Positions 1-10,266 of a DNA stretch of 64,000 nucleotides are shown piece by piece; the first letter of the stretch is position 1, and each line of letters starts with the position of its first letter. The DNA is taken from assembly GCA_963773605.1 (NCBI GenBank), contig CAVZBT010000005.1, positions 682,001-746,000 of the forward strand, in the 5' to 3' direction. Position numbers and translations under genes: made by a program. Source of the stretch: CAVZBT01 sp963773605 (GTDB taxonomy: Bacteria; Acidobacteriota; UBA6911). A model generated the notes under the pieces. The model made no database searches. It was not told the DNA's origin and saw only the letters and a program-made list of their open reading frames with translations.

Positions 1-2261
1 AACCAGTTCGGCGCCTCTATCGGAGGGCCAATCGCGCAAGGACCGGTTCTTCTTCTTCGGCAGTTACGAAGGATACCGGCTCCGCTCCGGCATCAACCTC
101 GTCGAAGCGGTCCCCAGCGAAGCCGCGCGGGCACGCGCCGTTCCTGCAATCAAGCCGCTGATAGACGTCTTCCGCGGCCCTGGCTCATTCATCCTCCCGG
201 GGGCGTCGACGAATCCCGACTTCGACATCGCCCAGCTTCAGTCGGGCGTGATCGTGAATGAGAATTCCGGCGCCGCCCGGTTCGACTTCAAGGTCAACCA
301 GAGGAACACTCTGTACGCTCGCTATTTCCGCGACCAGGGCACCGCGAGCCAACCGGAAGGGGTCACCGGCCGACGAGCGGTTTATCGCTCCGTGCCGCAG
401 AACGGGGTGGTTTCATTGCAGAGCACCCTCACGCAGCGGTTGATCAACGAATTCAAGTTCGGGTTTAACGGCGCGCTTACACGGGTTCAGGGATCGGCCC
501 CGACCATCAACGGCGTTGATCTCTCCACCCTCACCCTGAATCTCTCCGGGAGCGTCGCCAATACCGGCATTGCCGGCCAGGGGGCCTCGTCCGGAATCGC
601 GATCCCCGGCGGTCTCATCCGCGGAAGCAGCGCCTTCAACGGCCGCGGTTTCCCCTACACGCCCTATTCGCTGTCGTTCGTCGACAGCCTCAGCATGGTT
701 CGCGGCAATCACAACGCGAAGTTCGGAGTGGAGATCCGCGCGATCCGGCTGTACACCGACCGGTTCGGCGGCACAACCTACTCCTTCTCGAATCTGAACG
801 ACTTCCTGGCCAACAAAGCGCTCCAGATCCAGTACGTGGGCGACCTGAGCGACCCGAGCCCGTTTAACGCTGGCGCCACCGGGCAGCGGCTGGCAAAGCA
901 GGAGTACTACATTGGTTGGGCGCAGGATGAGTGGAAACTGCGGCCGAGTCTCACACTGAACTACGGCCTGCGATACGAGTACTACTCCCCGTTGCGCGAG
1001 GCGCGTAACCTGGCAGCCGTTTTCGACATCACCAACGGCACGATGCTCTCCCCGGACAGGGCCTACGCGAGCTATCTCAAGACCAATTTCGGGCCTCGCA
1101 TCGGCCTGGCATGGTCTCCAAACTCGTCCGGCAAGGGATGGTTCGGCGGCGGCAAGACGGTCCTGCGCGGCGGATTCGGACTCTACTACGGCCCCGGCCA
1201 GACCGAGGATCAGATCCAGCCAATCGAAAGCGACCGGATCCAGCTGACCCAGTCCGGTGGCACGTACCCTGTAGATGCTGCGGCCTTGAGGGCGAACTTC
1301 CTTAACGACCCCTCGAACCGCCAGTACCAGCCGCGCGCCTACTCGCCGGATTACAGGATTCCCGAGCGCGTCTACCAGTACAGCCTTTCGGTCCAGCAGG
1401 AGCTGCCGTACCGGATGAACCTCACAGGCGCCTACGTAGGCAGTCAGGGCCGCAACCTGTTCCTGCGAGCTTGGTCGAACAAGATCGTCAGCGTGATCAC
1501 AAACTCCGATCCGACCAAGGCTGCCACGGTCGTCCGTGAGTTCGATGTGGTGCAGGCCAACGGCACCGTGCTGAAGCCGTACGCGGAAGTTGACTACAAG
1601 ACCAGCGGCGGCAGGGATAGCTACAACGCTCTGCAGATGGGCTTGGGGCGGCGCTTCAGCTCCGGTCTGACGCTCAATTCCCAGTACACCTTCGGGAAGA
1701 GCTACGGCAACACCTCCGGCTCCAACGATGCGCTCACGACCGGCAATCCATTCGACTTCGACTACGACAAAGGCTACAACAACTTCGACGTGCGGCACTC
1801 GTTCAACCTCAGCGCCGTGTATTCGCTCCCGCTCGGACTGAAGGCGGGTGCGCTCGGAAGGGCGCTCCTGCGTGGTTGGGATGTCGGGACGATTGTCAAT
1901 GCGCGCAGCGGGCTCCCGATCGACGTGAGGTTGCAGCGCAACGATGTTGTCTATGTTGATGCGGCCGGGTTGACATACAACAGCCCGGGGGCGGGCCGGA
2001 GCGCGATCATCAACACCCCGGGCGGCGGTGCCTCGCGCAACGTGCGTCGTCCCGACCTGGTTGCGGGAGTCAATCCTTACCTGGACTCGGATCGCCAGTT
2101 CCTGAATCCGGCAGCCTTCGCCATACCAGAGCCCGGAACGTTCGGCAACCTGATGCGCGGCTCCCTGCACGGACCGAACTTCCGCCAGGTCGACCTCATC
2201 GTGAACAAGCGGTTCCGGGTGACCGAGACCTCCAGCGTGGTCTTCCGCGCCGAATTCTTCT
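1..2261 (+). CDS. Oar-like TonB-dependent receptor, partial at both ends
   Basis: Outer-membrane beta-barrel of the large Oar-like TonB-dependent transporters that usually carry an N-terminal carboxypeptidase-regulatory-like domain. The window opens inside the plug/barrel part with NQFGASIGGPI, continues with KDRFFFFGSYEGYR (from base 38), and ends in the last strands (VNKRFRVTETSSVVFRAEFF). An extra base near 37 joins the first 12 codons to the main frame. Aromatic, alternating strands such as LNYGLRYEYYSPLREARNL are typical of the barrel. In relatives the RAEFF motif is followed by NxFNxPxF and the C-terminus; here the frame instead runs into unrelated sequence and stops at 2287. The family is expanded in Acidobacteriota and rare in Rhizobiales. 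The substrate cannot be told from sequence. Confidence 0.85.
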
Positions 2262-2270
2262 CAGCACGGC
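2255..2270. other. Chimeric junction between two truncated genes
   Basis: Up to about base 2261 the plus strand encodes the TonB receptor (RAEFF). From about 2262 the minus strand encodes glutamate dehydrogenase, whose reading GQPFTRPELAVL breaks off exactly here. Both genes lose their C-terminal ends at the same point. There is no insertion sequence, target duplication, tRNA or obvious repeat. A GAATTC at 2252-2257 belongs to the conserved receptor codons and is not shared by the dehydrogenase side. This is most simply a chimeric assembly or clone join. Confidence 0.7.
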
Positions 2271-5200
2271 GAGTTCCGGCCGCGTAAAGGGCTGGCCGCG
2301 CCGGGTGCGCTCGGCGATCGCCACATCGTCCGGCAGGAACTCCACGGCGCGGTCAAGGAGGCCGCGCTGCTCGAGCGATTGCATCAGGCGGGTGAGGAAG
2401 CCGGTCTCGGCCACGCCCTTGCGTTCGGCCAGCGAAAGCGCCAGCGTCTGCAGATAATTGTTGCGCAGAACCAGCGTGCCGACCTCGTCGGTCATGGCGG
2501 CAAGCAGGCTGTTGCGGTCACTCTGGCTGAGGCGTCCATCGCGTTCGGGGCGCGCCAGCGCGATCTTGAGATTGACCTCGACGTCGGAGGTGTTGACCCC
2601 GGCCGAATTGTCGATGGCGTCGGTGTTGAGCTTGATGCCTTTCTGCGCCGCTTCGACGCGGCCGCGCTGAGTCAAGCCGAGATTGGCGCCTTCGCCAATC
2701 ACCCGGGCGCGCACAGCCGCGCCCGCGATACGGATCGGATCATTGGCGCGATCGCCAACATGATCGTCACTTTCCCCCGATGCGCGGATATAAGTGCCGA
2801 TGCCGCCAAACCAGAGGAGGTCGACGCGCGCCTTCAGGATTGCCATCATCACCTCGAACGGCGTGGCTTGCGGCTTGTCGAGATCGAGCAAGGCCCGCAC
2901 TTCCGGCGCGAGCGGGATTGCCTTGAGCGAACGCGAGAACACGCCGCCGCCCTGCGAGATCAGCGACTTGTCGTAATCCTGCCAGCTCGACCGCGGCAGG
3001 TTGAACATGCGCAGGCGCTCGGCATGGCTGATGGCCGGGTCGGGCGAGGGATCGATGAAGATGTCGCGGTGATCGAAAGCCGCGACGAGCTTGGTCGACC
3101 GGCGAGAGCAGCATGCCATTGCCGAAGACGTCGCCGGACATGTCGCCCACACCGGCAGCGGTGAAGGGCACGGTCTGGATATCGGTGCCGAGCTCGCGGA
3201 AATGGCGCTTGACGGCTTCCCACGCTCCGCGCGCGGTGATGCCCATCTTCTTGTGGTCATAGCCCTGGCTGCCGCCGGAGGCGAAAGCATCGCCGAGCCA
3301 ATGGCCCTTCTCGGCCGAGATCGCGTTGGCGATGTCGGAAAAGGTGGCAGTGCCCTTGTCGGCGGCGACGACGAGATAGGGGTCATCGCCATCGTGCCGC
3401 ACGGTGTCGTCGGGCGGCACGATCGTGTCGCCATCGAGATTATCGGTGAGTTCGAGCAGCGAGCGAATGAAGATGCGATAGGCTTCGGTGCCTTCCGCCA
3501 TCCAGGCATCGCGATTGGAGGGCGGCGGCAGGCGTTTGGGCACGAAGCCGCCTTTGGCGCCGACCGGCACGATGACGGCGTTCTTGACCTGCTGTGCCTT
3601 GACCAGGCCGAGGATCTCGGTGCGGAAATCCTGCGGCCGGTCGGACCAGCGCAGGCCGCCGCGCGCCACCTTGCCGAAGCGCAGATGAATGCCTTCGACG
3701 CGCGGCGAATAGACGAAAATCTCGTAGAGCGGTCGCGGCGCCGGCAGGTCCTCGATCTTGCGCGCTTCGAATTTGAAAGAGATCACCGGACGCGGATGCC
3801 CGTCCTGGCCGATCTGCCACAGATTGGTGCGGATGGTGGCCTGCACCAGATTGGTGAAAAGGCGCAGGATGCGGTCTTCGTCGAGCGAGGCGACGGATTT
3901 GAGCTGCTCCTCGATCTCGGCGAGGATGGCCGTCTCGCGTGCCGAGCGCTCGGCATCGGTGGCGGCGAGGCGCGGGTCGAAGCGGGCCTGGAACAGCGCG
4001 ACAATGTTGGTGGTGATCGCGGCGTTCTTGCGCAAGGTCTCCCACATATAGTCCTGGCTGAACGGCGCGCGGATCTGGCGCAGGTAGCGCGACAGCGCCC
4101 GGATGGTCGAAACTTCCCGCCAGCCCAGGGCTGTGCGCAGGATCAGGGCGTTATAGCCGTCGGATTCGGCGCGATCGCCGACCACCGCCATGATCGAGGC
4201 TTCCAGGCGATGGTTGAATTCCGGGCTGATCGCGATCGGCTTGCCGTCGTTGGTCTCGATCGTCATATCGTGCAGCCAGACCGGCGCCGACGTGGTGCGG
4301 GGCACGATCTGATAGGTGCGTTCGTTGACCACGCGCAGGCCGTGATTTTCGATCACCGGCACGCGATAGGACAGCGACAGCGGTGCGGCGTCCGAGAAGA
4401 CCTTCAGGCCGAAGCGCCTGGGATCGTCCTCGCCCTCGTCGCGGTGAACCGAAATCGCCACCGGACGCGCTGGCGTGAGCTTTTCGATGGTGGCGATATC
4501 GGCGATCGCCTGTTCCGCGCCGAAAACCTCGGTATAGCCGCCGGTGAAGGCCCGGGCATAACGGTTGGCGAGCATGCGGGCCCGCATGCCGTCGGTGGAT
4601 GGTGGCGAGCGCGGCTTTCAGCTTGTCGCCCCAGGTCGCGGCGATGGCGCTGATCTCGGCTTCCAGCGTGGCGCGCTCGATGACAGGCGTTTCGCCTTCA
4701 TAGCGCCCGATGATGTAGTGGACGCGGGCAAGCGACCCTTCGGGGAAGGAAACGTAGGAGGCCGACAGGCGCCCCTTATAGACCTGCGCCAGGAAGGCCG
4801 CGACGCGCGTACGCACATCGGTGTCATATTTCTCGCGCGGAATGAAGACGAGGATGGAGACGAAGCGGTCGAACTTGTCGGCCCGTGCCAGCGCCCGCAC
4901 GCGGGGGCGCTCATAGAGCATCAGGATTTCCATGACGAAATTGTAGAGCGTCTCGGCATCGACCTGGAACAGTTCGTCGCGCGGATATTCTTCGAGGATA
5001 TGCTGGACGGCCTTGCCCGAATGGCTGTCCGGGTCGAAGCCGGCGCGCTCCAGCACCTGCGCCACCTTGTGGCGGACATAGGGGATCTGCCGGACCGAGC
5101 GGGTATAGGCGCCTGAGGTGAACAGGCCGACGAGGCGCAATTCGCCCTCGAGCCGGCCGTCGGGCGTATAGAGCTTGATGCCGACATAATCCATGCGGAC

Positions 5201-6098
5201 GCGGCGATGAACACGGCTGTTCACATTGGCCTTGATGACGATGAGGACGGTCGGCTCGCGCATGAATTCGCGGATTTCCGGCGTCATCACCACCATTTCG
5301 GTGCCGCGGCGCAGGATCTTCACATCGGGATCGCGCAGGATGCCGAGGCCTTCGCCCGTCGCTGATTTCGTCCGACGCATCGGTGTCGGACGAGAAGCGA
5401 TATTCGCGCAGGCCCAGGAAGGTGAAATTGTCGGCGCACAGCCATTGCAGGAACTGGTTGGCTTCGGCGACCTCGTCGATCGGCAGCGGCGGCGGATTGG
5501 AATTGAAGGTCTTGATCGCCTCTTCGACACGGGCGCGCATGGCCCGCCAGTCGGTGACGCAGGCGCGCACGTCGTTGAGCGTCTTGGTGAGGCCCTCGAT
5601 CAGCTTCTGGCGGTCGGCATCGGCGTCCAGACGCGCGATGTGGAAATGGATCAGGCTTTCGCGCTCGCCCTTTGCCCCCTCTGGCAGCGTTTCGCCGTAG
5701 AAACGCAGGAGTTTGCCTTGCTCATCGCGCTCCACGGCGATGATCGGGTGGGCGACCAGCGTGACTTCGATGCCCTGCTCGGCGAGCTCCGCCATGGTGG
5801 AATCGAACAGGAAGGGCATGTTGTCGTTGAGAACTTCGAGCACGGAAATCTCGCGCCCGTCCGGCATCATCGGATTGATAACGCGGATATCGGCACTGCC
5901 CGCCGTGCGTCGCTGCACATGTTCCCAGGCCTGTTCTGCCAGGAAGGCCAGGGAAGCGGCATCGTAGTTGACGAGGTCCTCGATATTGGTGTGGTCGAAC
6001 AGAAGCTCGGCAAAGGCCCGGGGCGTCTTGCCCGGCTGCATGCTTCCCGCTGCCTCGCGGATCAGGGTTGCCCGGGCCTTGTCGTCACGCCACGCCAT
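2262..6098 (-). CDS. gdh2: NAD-specific glutamate dehydrogenase, large (180 kDa) type, 3'-truncated
   Basis: Cytoplasmic NAD-dependent oxidative deamination of glutamate to 2-oxoglutarate, large single-chain class of about 1,600 residues. The start is ATG at 6096-6098 (MAWRDDKARATLIREAA). About 1,280 residues are present: N-terminal regulatory region, a middle segment with VLIVIKANVNSRVHRRVRMD, and the catalytic core with RGGLRWSDRPQDFRTEILGL and the lysine-rich VKNAVIVPVGAKGGFVPKR. Later come GDMSGDVFGNGMLL and ARVIGEGANLGLTQRGR. Three frameshifts (about 5363, 4592 and 3095) interrupt an otherwise collinear protein. The last roughly 300 residues are missing because the sequence switches to the foreign receptor at about 2262. 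No partner gene lies upstream. The family assignment is very secure. Confidence 0.95.
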
Positions 6099-6563
6099 AA
6101 CGTCCTCCGTTTCGCCGCGCCGTCCGACCGCAGATCACTATCGTCTGCTTGATTTTGGAGTGCATCTCTTCGAGCGCCATTGTTTTGACCGCGATTGATC
6201 GCGTAAGCGAAATCCTCGGTCTCGGAGCGTCAGTAGCGCCTGATGACAATACCATGCCAGAGCGAACTAGGCGCGAGCTGTCGTTAGGCGTGCCAAAATG
6301 CTTTACGGTGAGCGTGAGGCGACCGTCGAACCGTCAGCTGTCTGACAAAATCACAAGTGATTTCAATTACGTATGGGTTCGCATTTTTGTTCTGAGTGGC
6401 GCGCCATTCGGCATATGCGATCAACGCCAACGCTGACCATCGCGTATCGGTATTCCCTGGGCGAACGAGCCGATGCCGGCATCGGCGCATTCCAACGTGC
6501 CTTTCCAATGAATTCCGAATTCCCTGGACTTTGGCCACGTGCCTCACGACAAGAGTGGCCAGC
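6099..6563. other. Intergenic region, no gene recognised
   Basis: About 465 bases upstream of the glutamate dehydrogenase start and before the next small gene. It is less GC-rich than its surroundings around 6340-6400. I see no convincing coding frame, RNA or long repeat. It must hold the promoter of the dehydrogenase. Confidence 0.5.
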
Positions 6564-6788
6564 GTGCGCCTGCTGAAGAAGCTCATGGTCGTCCTGGGCA
6601 TGCTCGCCATGGGGTTTACAGGCGGAGGCCTTGTCGGTTTCGCCCTAGGCTACGTCATCGCGGGAGAGGGGCGCAGCAACCCGCATGGCGGCCTGATCCT
6701 TGTCGCTTTGCTGATGTTCGGGGGCGCGATCCTGGGTTTGATCGTGGGCGCAGTAGCCGCATATCGCGGCGGCCGGCGCGTGACGTGA
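6564..6788 (+). CDS. Small two-helix membrane protein, hypothetical
   Basis: About 74 residues from GTG at 6564 (VRLLKKLMVVLGMLAMGF) or 67 from ATG at 6585. Two hydrophobic, glycine-rich helices (LGMLAMGFTGGGLVGFALGY and LILVALLMFGGAILGLIVGA) are separated by a short polar loop (AGEGRSNPHGG). The protein ends with a basic tail (YRGGRRVT). The composition is that of a small inner-membrane protein of unknown role. The start is uncertain because no strong ribosome-binding site is visible. It lies 107 bases before the amino-acid dehydrogenase on the same strand, which could mean co-transcription. Confidence 0.55.
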   Translation: MRLLKKLMVVLGMLAMGFTGGGLVGFALGYVIAGEGRSNPHGGLILVALLMFGGAILGLIVGAVAAYRGGRRVT

Positions 6789-6895
6789 CCGGCTTGAGGC
6801 GAACGCTGCGCGCACGTCAGCCGCGCCTGCGTGATATGACCTCGTCGTTCGGTCGCCGAATTTGAAATGTTCCCGTGACGGTGTTTGGAAAGTCG

Positions 6896-8145
6896 ATGTC
6901 GGAAGAAAAAGCTGATGTCGTGGTGCTCGGCGCGGGCATCGTCGGCGTATCAACGGCCTATGCCGCGCGGCAGCGCGGGATGTCGGTCGTTCTGGTCGAC
7001 CGGCGCGAGCCGGGCAGCGAGACCTCCTATGGCAATGCCGGCATCATCAGCAGCGGCTCGATATCGCCGCTCAACAATCCGTCGCTGTGGAAGGCGCTGC
7101 CGAAATACCTGACCAACCGCCACGCCGCATTGCGCTGGAATCCGGTTTGGGCAATTCAAAACGCGGGATGGGTCGTGCGTTTTCTGGCCAATTCGGCCGC
7201 GTCGCGTCATGGGCCGCGCGCGACCGCGCTGCACGGATTGATCGGCGCATCGCGCAAAACTGCACCGGGAATGGATCGTGAAAGCGGAAGCGGGGCATCG
7301 CATTCGCGAGACCGGCTGGCTCAGGGCGTGGCGGAGCGATGCGGTCGCGGCGGCGAAGCAGGAGCAGGCCCTTCTTGTCCGAGTACGGCATCGCCAGCGA
7401 ATTGCTCGACCGCCAGGCGATCTCCGCGCTCGAGCCTGATATCGTGCCCGTCTACAAAGTGGGCCTGCTGCACACCCAGACCGCCTCGGTCGATTCGCCG
7501 GGCGCGGTGGTCAAGGCCTATGCGCGGATGTTCGCGGGTGCCGGCGGCGATGTCAGGCAGTCGGACGTGCAGGCGATCGTGCCTGACGGCGATCGCTGGC
7601 GCGTGGCGCTGGCCGGTGGCGAGATTTCGGCGCGCCATGTCGTGGTCGCGCTGGGACCATGGTCCGCTGATATTTTGCGGCCGCTCGGCTACCGCGTTCC
7701 GCTCGCCTTCGAGCGTGGCTACCATCGCGAATTCAAGCCGAACCCGGCACGTCCGTTGCGGCGTCCGATCTATGACATCGACGGCAGCTTTATCATGACG
7801 CCGATGGAGCAGGGCATCCGCGTCACCTCGGGCGTCGAACTGACCGGCCGCGATGCGCCTTCTTCGTTCGCCCAGCTCGATCAGGTGGTCCCGCTCGCGC
7901 GCGGCGTGGCCGAATTCGGCGACGCCGTCGGCGATGCATGGCGAGGGTCGCGGCCGACACTGCCCGACGGCCTGCCGATGATCGGTCCGGCGCCCCGGCA
8001 TGCCGGACTGTGGCTTGCCTTCGGCAACCAGCACATCGGCTTCACGACGGGGCCTGCGACCGGCGCCGCCATCGCTGCCATGATTGGCGGCGCGCCGCCT
8101 TCGTTCGATGTCACGCCGTTCGCGCCGCGGCGCTACATTTCTTGA
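6896..8145 (+). CDS. FAD-dependent D-amino-acid dehydrogenase-like oxidoreductase (DadA/DAO family)
   Basis: Flavoprotein of the DAO/DadA family, which oxidises D-amino acids or other secondary amines and passes electrons to the quinone pool. The N-terminus MSEEKADVVVLGAGIVGVST carries the Rossmann FAD motif GxGxxG. The end of the protein has the second FAD-contact region, PDGLPMIGPAPRHAGLWLAF followed by GNQHIGFTTGPATG. Start ATG 6896 is preferred over the upstream GTG 6875, which only adds a non-conserved leader. Extra bases near 7258 and 7374 break the frame inside the substrate domain; removing them gives LHREWIVKAEAGHRIRETGW and then LLSEYG in continuous homology. Total length of about 415 residues is normal for the family. 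The exact substrate is not readable. Confidence 0.85.
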
Positions 8146-8159
8146 TCTAAGTACCGCAA

Positions 8160-8642
8160 CGGGATGCTGCGGTAGGCCGGCTCAAGTCGCTCGAAAAATG
8201 GGCGTCGAGCTTTGCAAAGGCCCGGCAGGAGGGCGCTGAAGCCATGCGGCGTCTCGAGCCGTGGACTCCCGTGTTCAATTTGGTCCGGGAATGGCCCAAA
8301 TTCTTTAATCAAGAAAGGTCGGGGATTGCATTCAGCGTTGGCGGCAGCTGGGGCAGCTATTCGATCAACGACGTCTCGGCGATCCTTCCCAACTACTTCG
8401 ACGGCGGCGCCGACGACTATGCGCGCGATCCCGACGTACAGAAATGGCTGCTGCAAGGCGGATCATCCATCAACCCCGAGGTGCGCAAGGAGGCCTATTC
8501 GGCGGCGATCAAGAAGATCACCGAGCAGGCCTACTGGGCGCCGCTGCACACCTATGTGACGACCTACGGTCACTCCAAGCAGCTCGATTTCACGCCGTAA
8601 CCGGACGAACTGCCGCGCTTCTATCTGGCGAAGTGGAAGTAA
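8160..8642 (+). pseudogene. Remnant of a family-5 extracellular solute-binding protein (C-terminal end only)
   Basis: The segment encodes the last 100 or so residues of a peptide/nickel-type ABC solute-binding protein: ILPNYFDGGADDYARDPDVQ, then EVRKEAYSAAIKKITEQAYW, then APLHTYVTTYGHSKQLDFTP. A TAA at 8598-8600 stands where a Tyr codon is expected; translation in the same frame then continues PDELPRFYLAKWK and stops at 8640-8642. The 5' four fifths of the gene is missing, the sequence upstream of about 8244 being the unrelated end of the flavoprotein and a short filler. There are no transporter permease or ATPase genes nearby. Both truncation and in-frame stop make this a decayed fragment. 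Confidence 0.7.
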
Positions 8643-8815
8643 AGCCGGACCTCATTTGCGGTCGTTCGTCATGTGCACTGCGCGGGGCTTTGGCCCCGCG
8701 ACCGAATGCCGTGGGGCTCACCTCTCCCGGCATGCCGAAAATTCCCGAATATTTAATCTTTCGGCTGCATAGTACCCTCTTTGGATACTGTCTCCTTTCG
8801 CCCGAGTTTTTCGCG

Positions 8816-9055
8816 ATGGTCGAAACCCGGATTGCACCACGTGTCCGTGTCATGAAGGCCGCCAAAATCGAGTATGGCGGCGACAAATATGCCTGTACCG
8901 TTCGCGATCTTTCCGCCACGGGCGCAGCGCTGGATTTTCCGGACCTGATCCGTATTCCCGATGAATTCACATTGATCCTCCCAGAGGACGGATTGAAGCT
9001 GCCTTGCCATGTCGTTTGGCGCAGGGAGTACAGGGTCGGCGTAGCATTCGACTAG
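8816..9055 (+). CDS. PilZ-domain protein
   Basis: Complete 79-residue protein that is a single PilZ domain, the cyclic-di-GMP binding fold. The N-terminal basic segment (TRIAPRVRVMKAAKIEYG) supplies the Arg-rich motif. The second signature, RDLSATGAALDF, matches (D/N)xSxxG. The domain ends with LPCHVVWRREYRVGVAF, as in other stand-alone PilZ proteins. Start ATG 8816 follows an AT-richer stretch; there is no obvious ribosome-binding site. The gene is intact and monocistronic, followed by the convergent GST gene. It may act as a c-di-GMP effector on motility or surface functions; the partner is unknown. Confidence 0.85.
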   Translation: MVETRIAPRVRVMKAAKIEYGGDKYACTVRDLSATGAALDFPDLIRIPDEFTLILPEDGLKLPCHVVWRREYRVGVAFD

Positions 9056-9082
9056 CCTGATGCGATTGCCGCGTGCGTGACC

Positions 9083-9786
9083 TCACTCGCCGAACCGCTC
9101 GATGACATCCGCGAGCGGAACATGGCCGACACAAACGCCTGTTCCCGAACCGATGTCGCCGTTCTCCAACGCCGTTGCATAGATCACGGCGGGGTCGGCC
9201 TCGATGCGTCGGCGCAGGGCGGCGAGTTTTGGCCAGCGTGCGGGATCGGCGACCTGATGGAAGTCGAGCCATCGCGCGACGCCGATCAGAAGGCCGTCGG
9301 CGAGCGTCGGGCGCTCACCGATGAGAAAAGGCTGATCTCCGATCATGGCCTCGAGCCTGTCATGCCGCTCGATCACCCGCGCGGCGCCGAACTCACGCAG
9401 CGATGCCTGCATTTGCGGGTTCGGTTTCGCCATCTCCATCGCGACCCATAGCGGCGAGAAGGCGCCGGTGAAGCCCGTGTTAACAAAGCCCATCAGTTGA
9501 TGCATCCGGTCTGCTCCGGCGAAAGCGGTTCGAAGCTGATGCGCCGCTCGCTGTCTCTTGCCTCGAGCCAGGCGGCGATCGCCATCGTCTCGGTCAGCAC
9601 CCGCCCTGCATCCGTAATCAAGACCGGCGTTTCATGCCGGGCATTGATGCGGGCATAGGAAGGGCCGCGCATCTCGCCGAGCATGTCGACACGGCAGAGC
9701 GAATAGGGTTTGCCAAGCCATTCGAGGGCGGCGACAAGCCCCATCGAGCTTCCGGCCGGGAAGCCATAAACAAGAATCGGTTCCAT
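9083..9786 (-). CDS. Glutathione S-transferase family protein
   Basis: Soluble GST of about 235 residues. The N-terminal thioredoxin-like domain begins MEPILVYGFPAGSSMGLVAA, with Ser residues in the position of the catalytic Ser/Tyr, and contains the cis-Pro glutathione contact ARHETPVLITD and the ET dipeptide in VLTETMAIAAWLEAR. The all-helical C-terminal domain contains MIGDQPFLIGERPTLADGLL, the conserved N-capping region. One frameshift near 9503 separates the two halves (PLSPEQ to MHQLMGFVNTGF). The gene is divergent from an HxlR-type regulator across a 77-base gap that holds a perfect palindrome, so regulator-controlled expression is likely. Confidence 0.85.
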
Positions 9787-9813
9787 TGCTTTGTTCTCCG
9801 TGATTTCTGCTGA

Positions 9814-9831
9814 TCACGCTGCGCAGCGTGA
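9814..9831. promoter_or_regulatory. 18-bp perfect palindrome between GST and HxlR genes
   Basis: TCACGCTGCGCAGCGTGA is a perfect inverted repeat in the 77-base divergent gap between the GST start (9786) and the HxlR start (9864). HxlR proteins are dimeric winged-helix regulators that often control a divergent neighbour, so this is a candidate operator for both genes. The assignment is from position and symmetry only. Confidence 0.55.
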
Positions 9832-9863
9832 CTGGAATCTTACGGATCGCGCTGCCCAAGTAA

Positions 9864-10250
9864 ATGACGCACCTTTTTGTAACCACGAGTGATCGGATGA
9901 AAGATCTCGTCTCCCGCTGTCCCATCGAAGAAGTGATGCAGGTCATCAGCGGCCGCTGGCCCGGTCTGCTGATCTACTATCTGAAGCAGGGCACGAAACG
10001 CTTCAGCGACCTGCGCAGGGACAATCCCACGATTTCGCACAAGATGCTCACTCTGGAGCTTCGCAAGCTGGAGGACGCCGGCATTGTCGCGCGCAGTGAA
10101 TTCGAGGGATATCCGTTGCGCGTGGAATATGATCTGACGCCGGCTGGTCTCACGCTCGTGCCGTTGCTTGACGCACTGGGCAGCTGGTGGGATGCAACTG
10201 CCGCTGGCCGCAGTCAGGCCGGCACGTTGCCGGTCCAGGTGACAGACTAA
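9864..10250 (+). CDS. HxlR-family winged-helix transcriptional regulator
   Basis: Intact 128-residue DNA-binding protein. The HxlR domain starts at CPIEEVMQVISGRWPGLLIY, with the single Cys that is redox- or electrophile-sensing in relatives such as HypR and YodB. It continues through KRFSDLRRDNPTISHKMLTL, the recognition helix, and ELRKLEDAGIVARSEFEGYP, the wing. The C-terminus ALGSWWDA is the usual dimer helix. The start could be ATG 9864 or ATG 9897. It probably represses or activates the divergent GST gene through the palindrome at 9814-9831. A role in electrophile or quinone stress is suggested by the Cys and the GST neighbour but not proven. Confidence 0.9.
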   Translation: MTHLFVTTSDRMKDLVSRCPIEEVMQVISGRWPGLLIYYLKQGTKRFSDLRRDNPTISHKMLTLELRKLEDAGIVARSEFEGYPLRVEYDLTPAGLTLVPLLDALGSWWDATAAGRSQAGTLPVQVTD

Positions 10251-10266
10251 TCCCGGGCGCGGTACG

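Noticed and set aside
413..2170. Long open frame (585 codons) on the minus strand inside the receptor gene
   Set aside because: Its product is Arg/Val-rich and has no family pattern, while the plus strand gives a clear TonB-dependent receptor. A shadow of a GC-rich gene.
2252..2257. EcoRI site at the receptor/dehydrogenase junction as a cloning ligation scar
   Set aside because: GAATTC falls inside the conserved RAEFF codons of the receptor and the join lies four or more bases beyond it; the dehydrogenase side has no such site.
3091..4653. 520-codon plus-strand frame opposite the glutamate dehydrogenase
   Set aside because: Mirror of the dehydrogenase coding strand; the minus strand has unbroken family homology.
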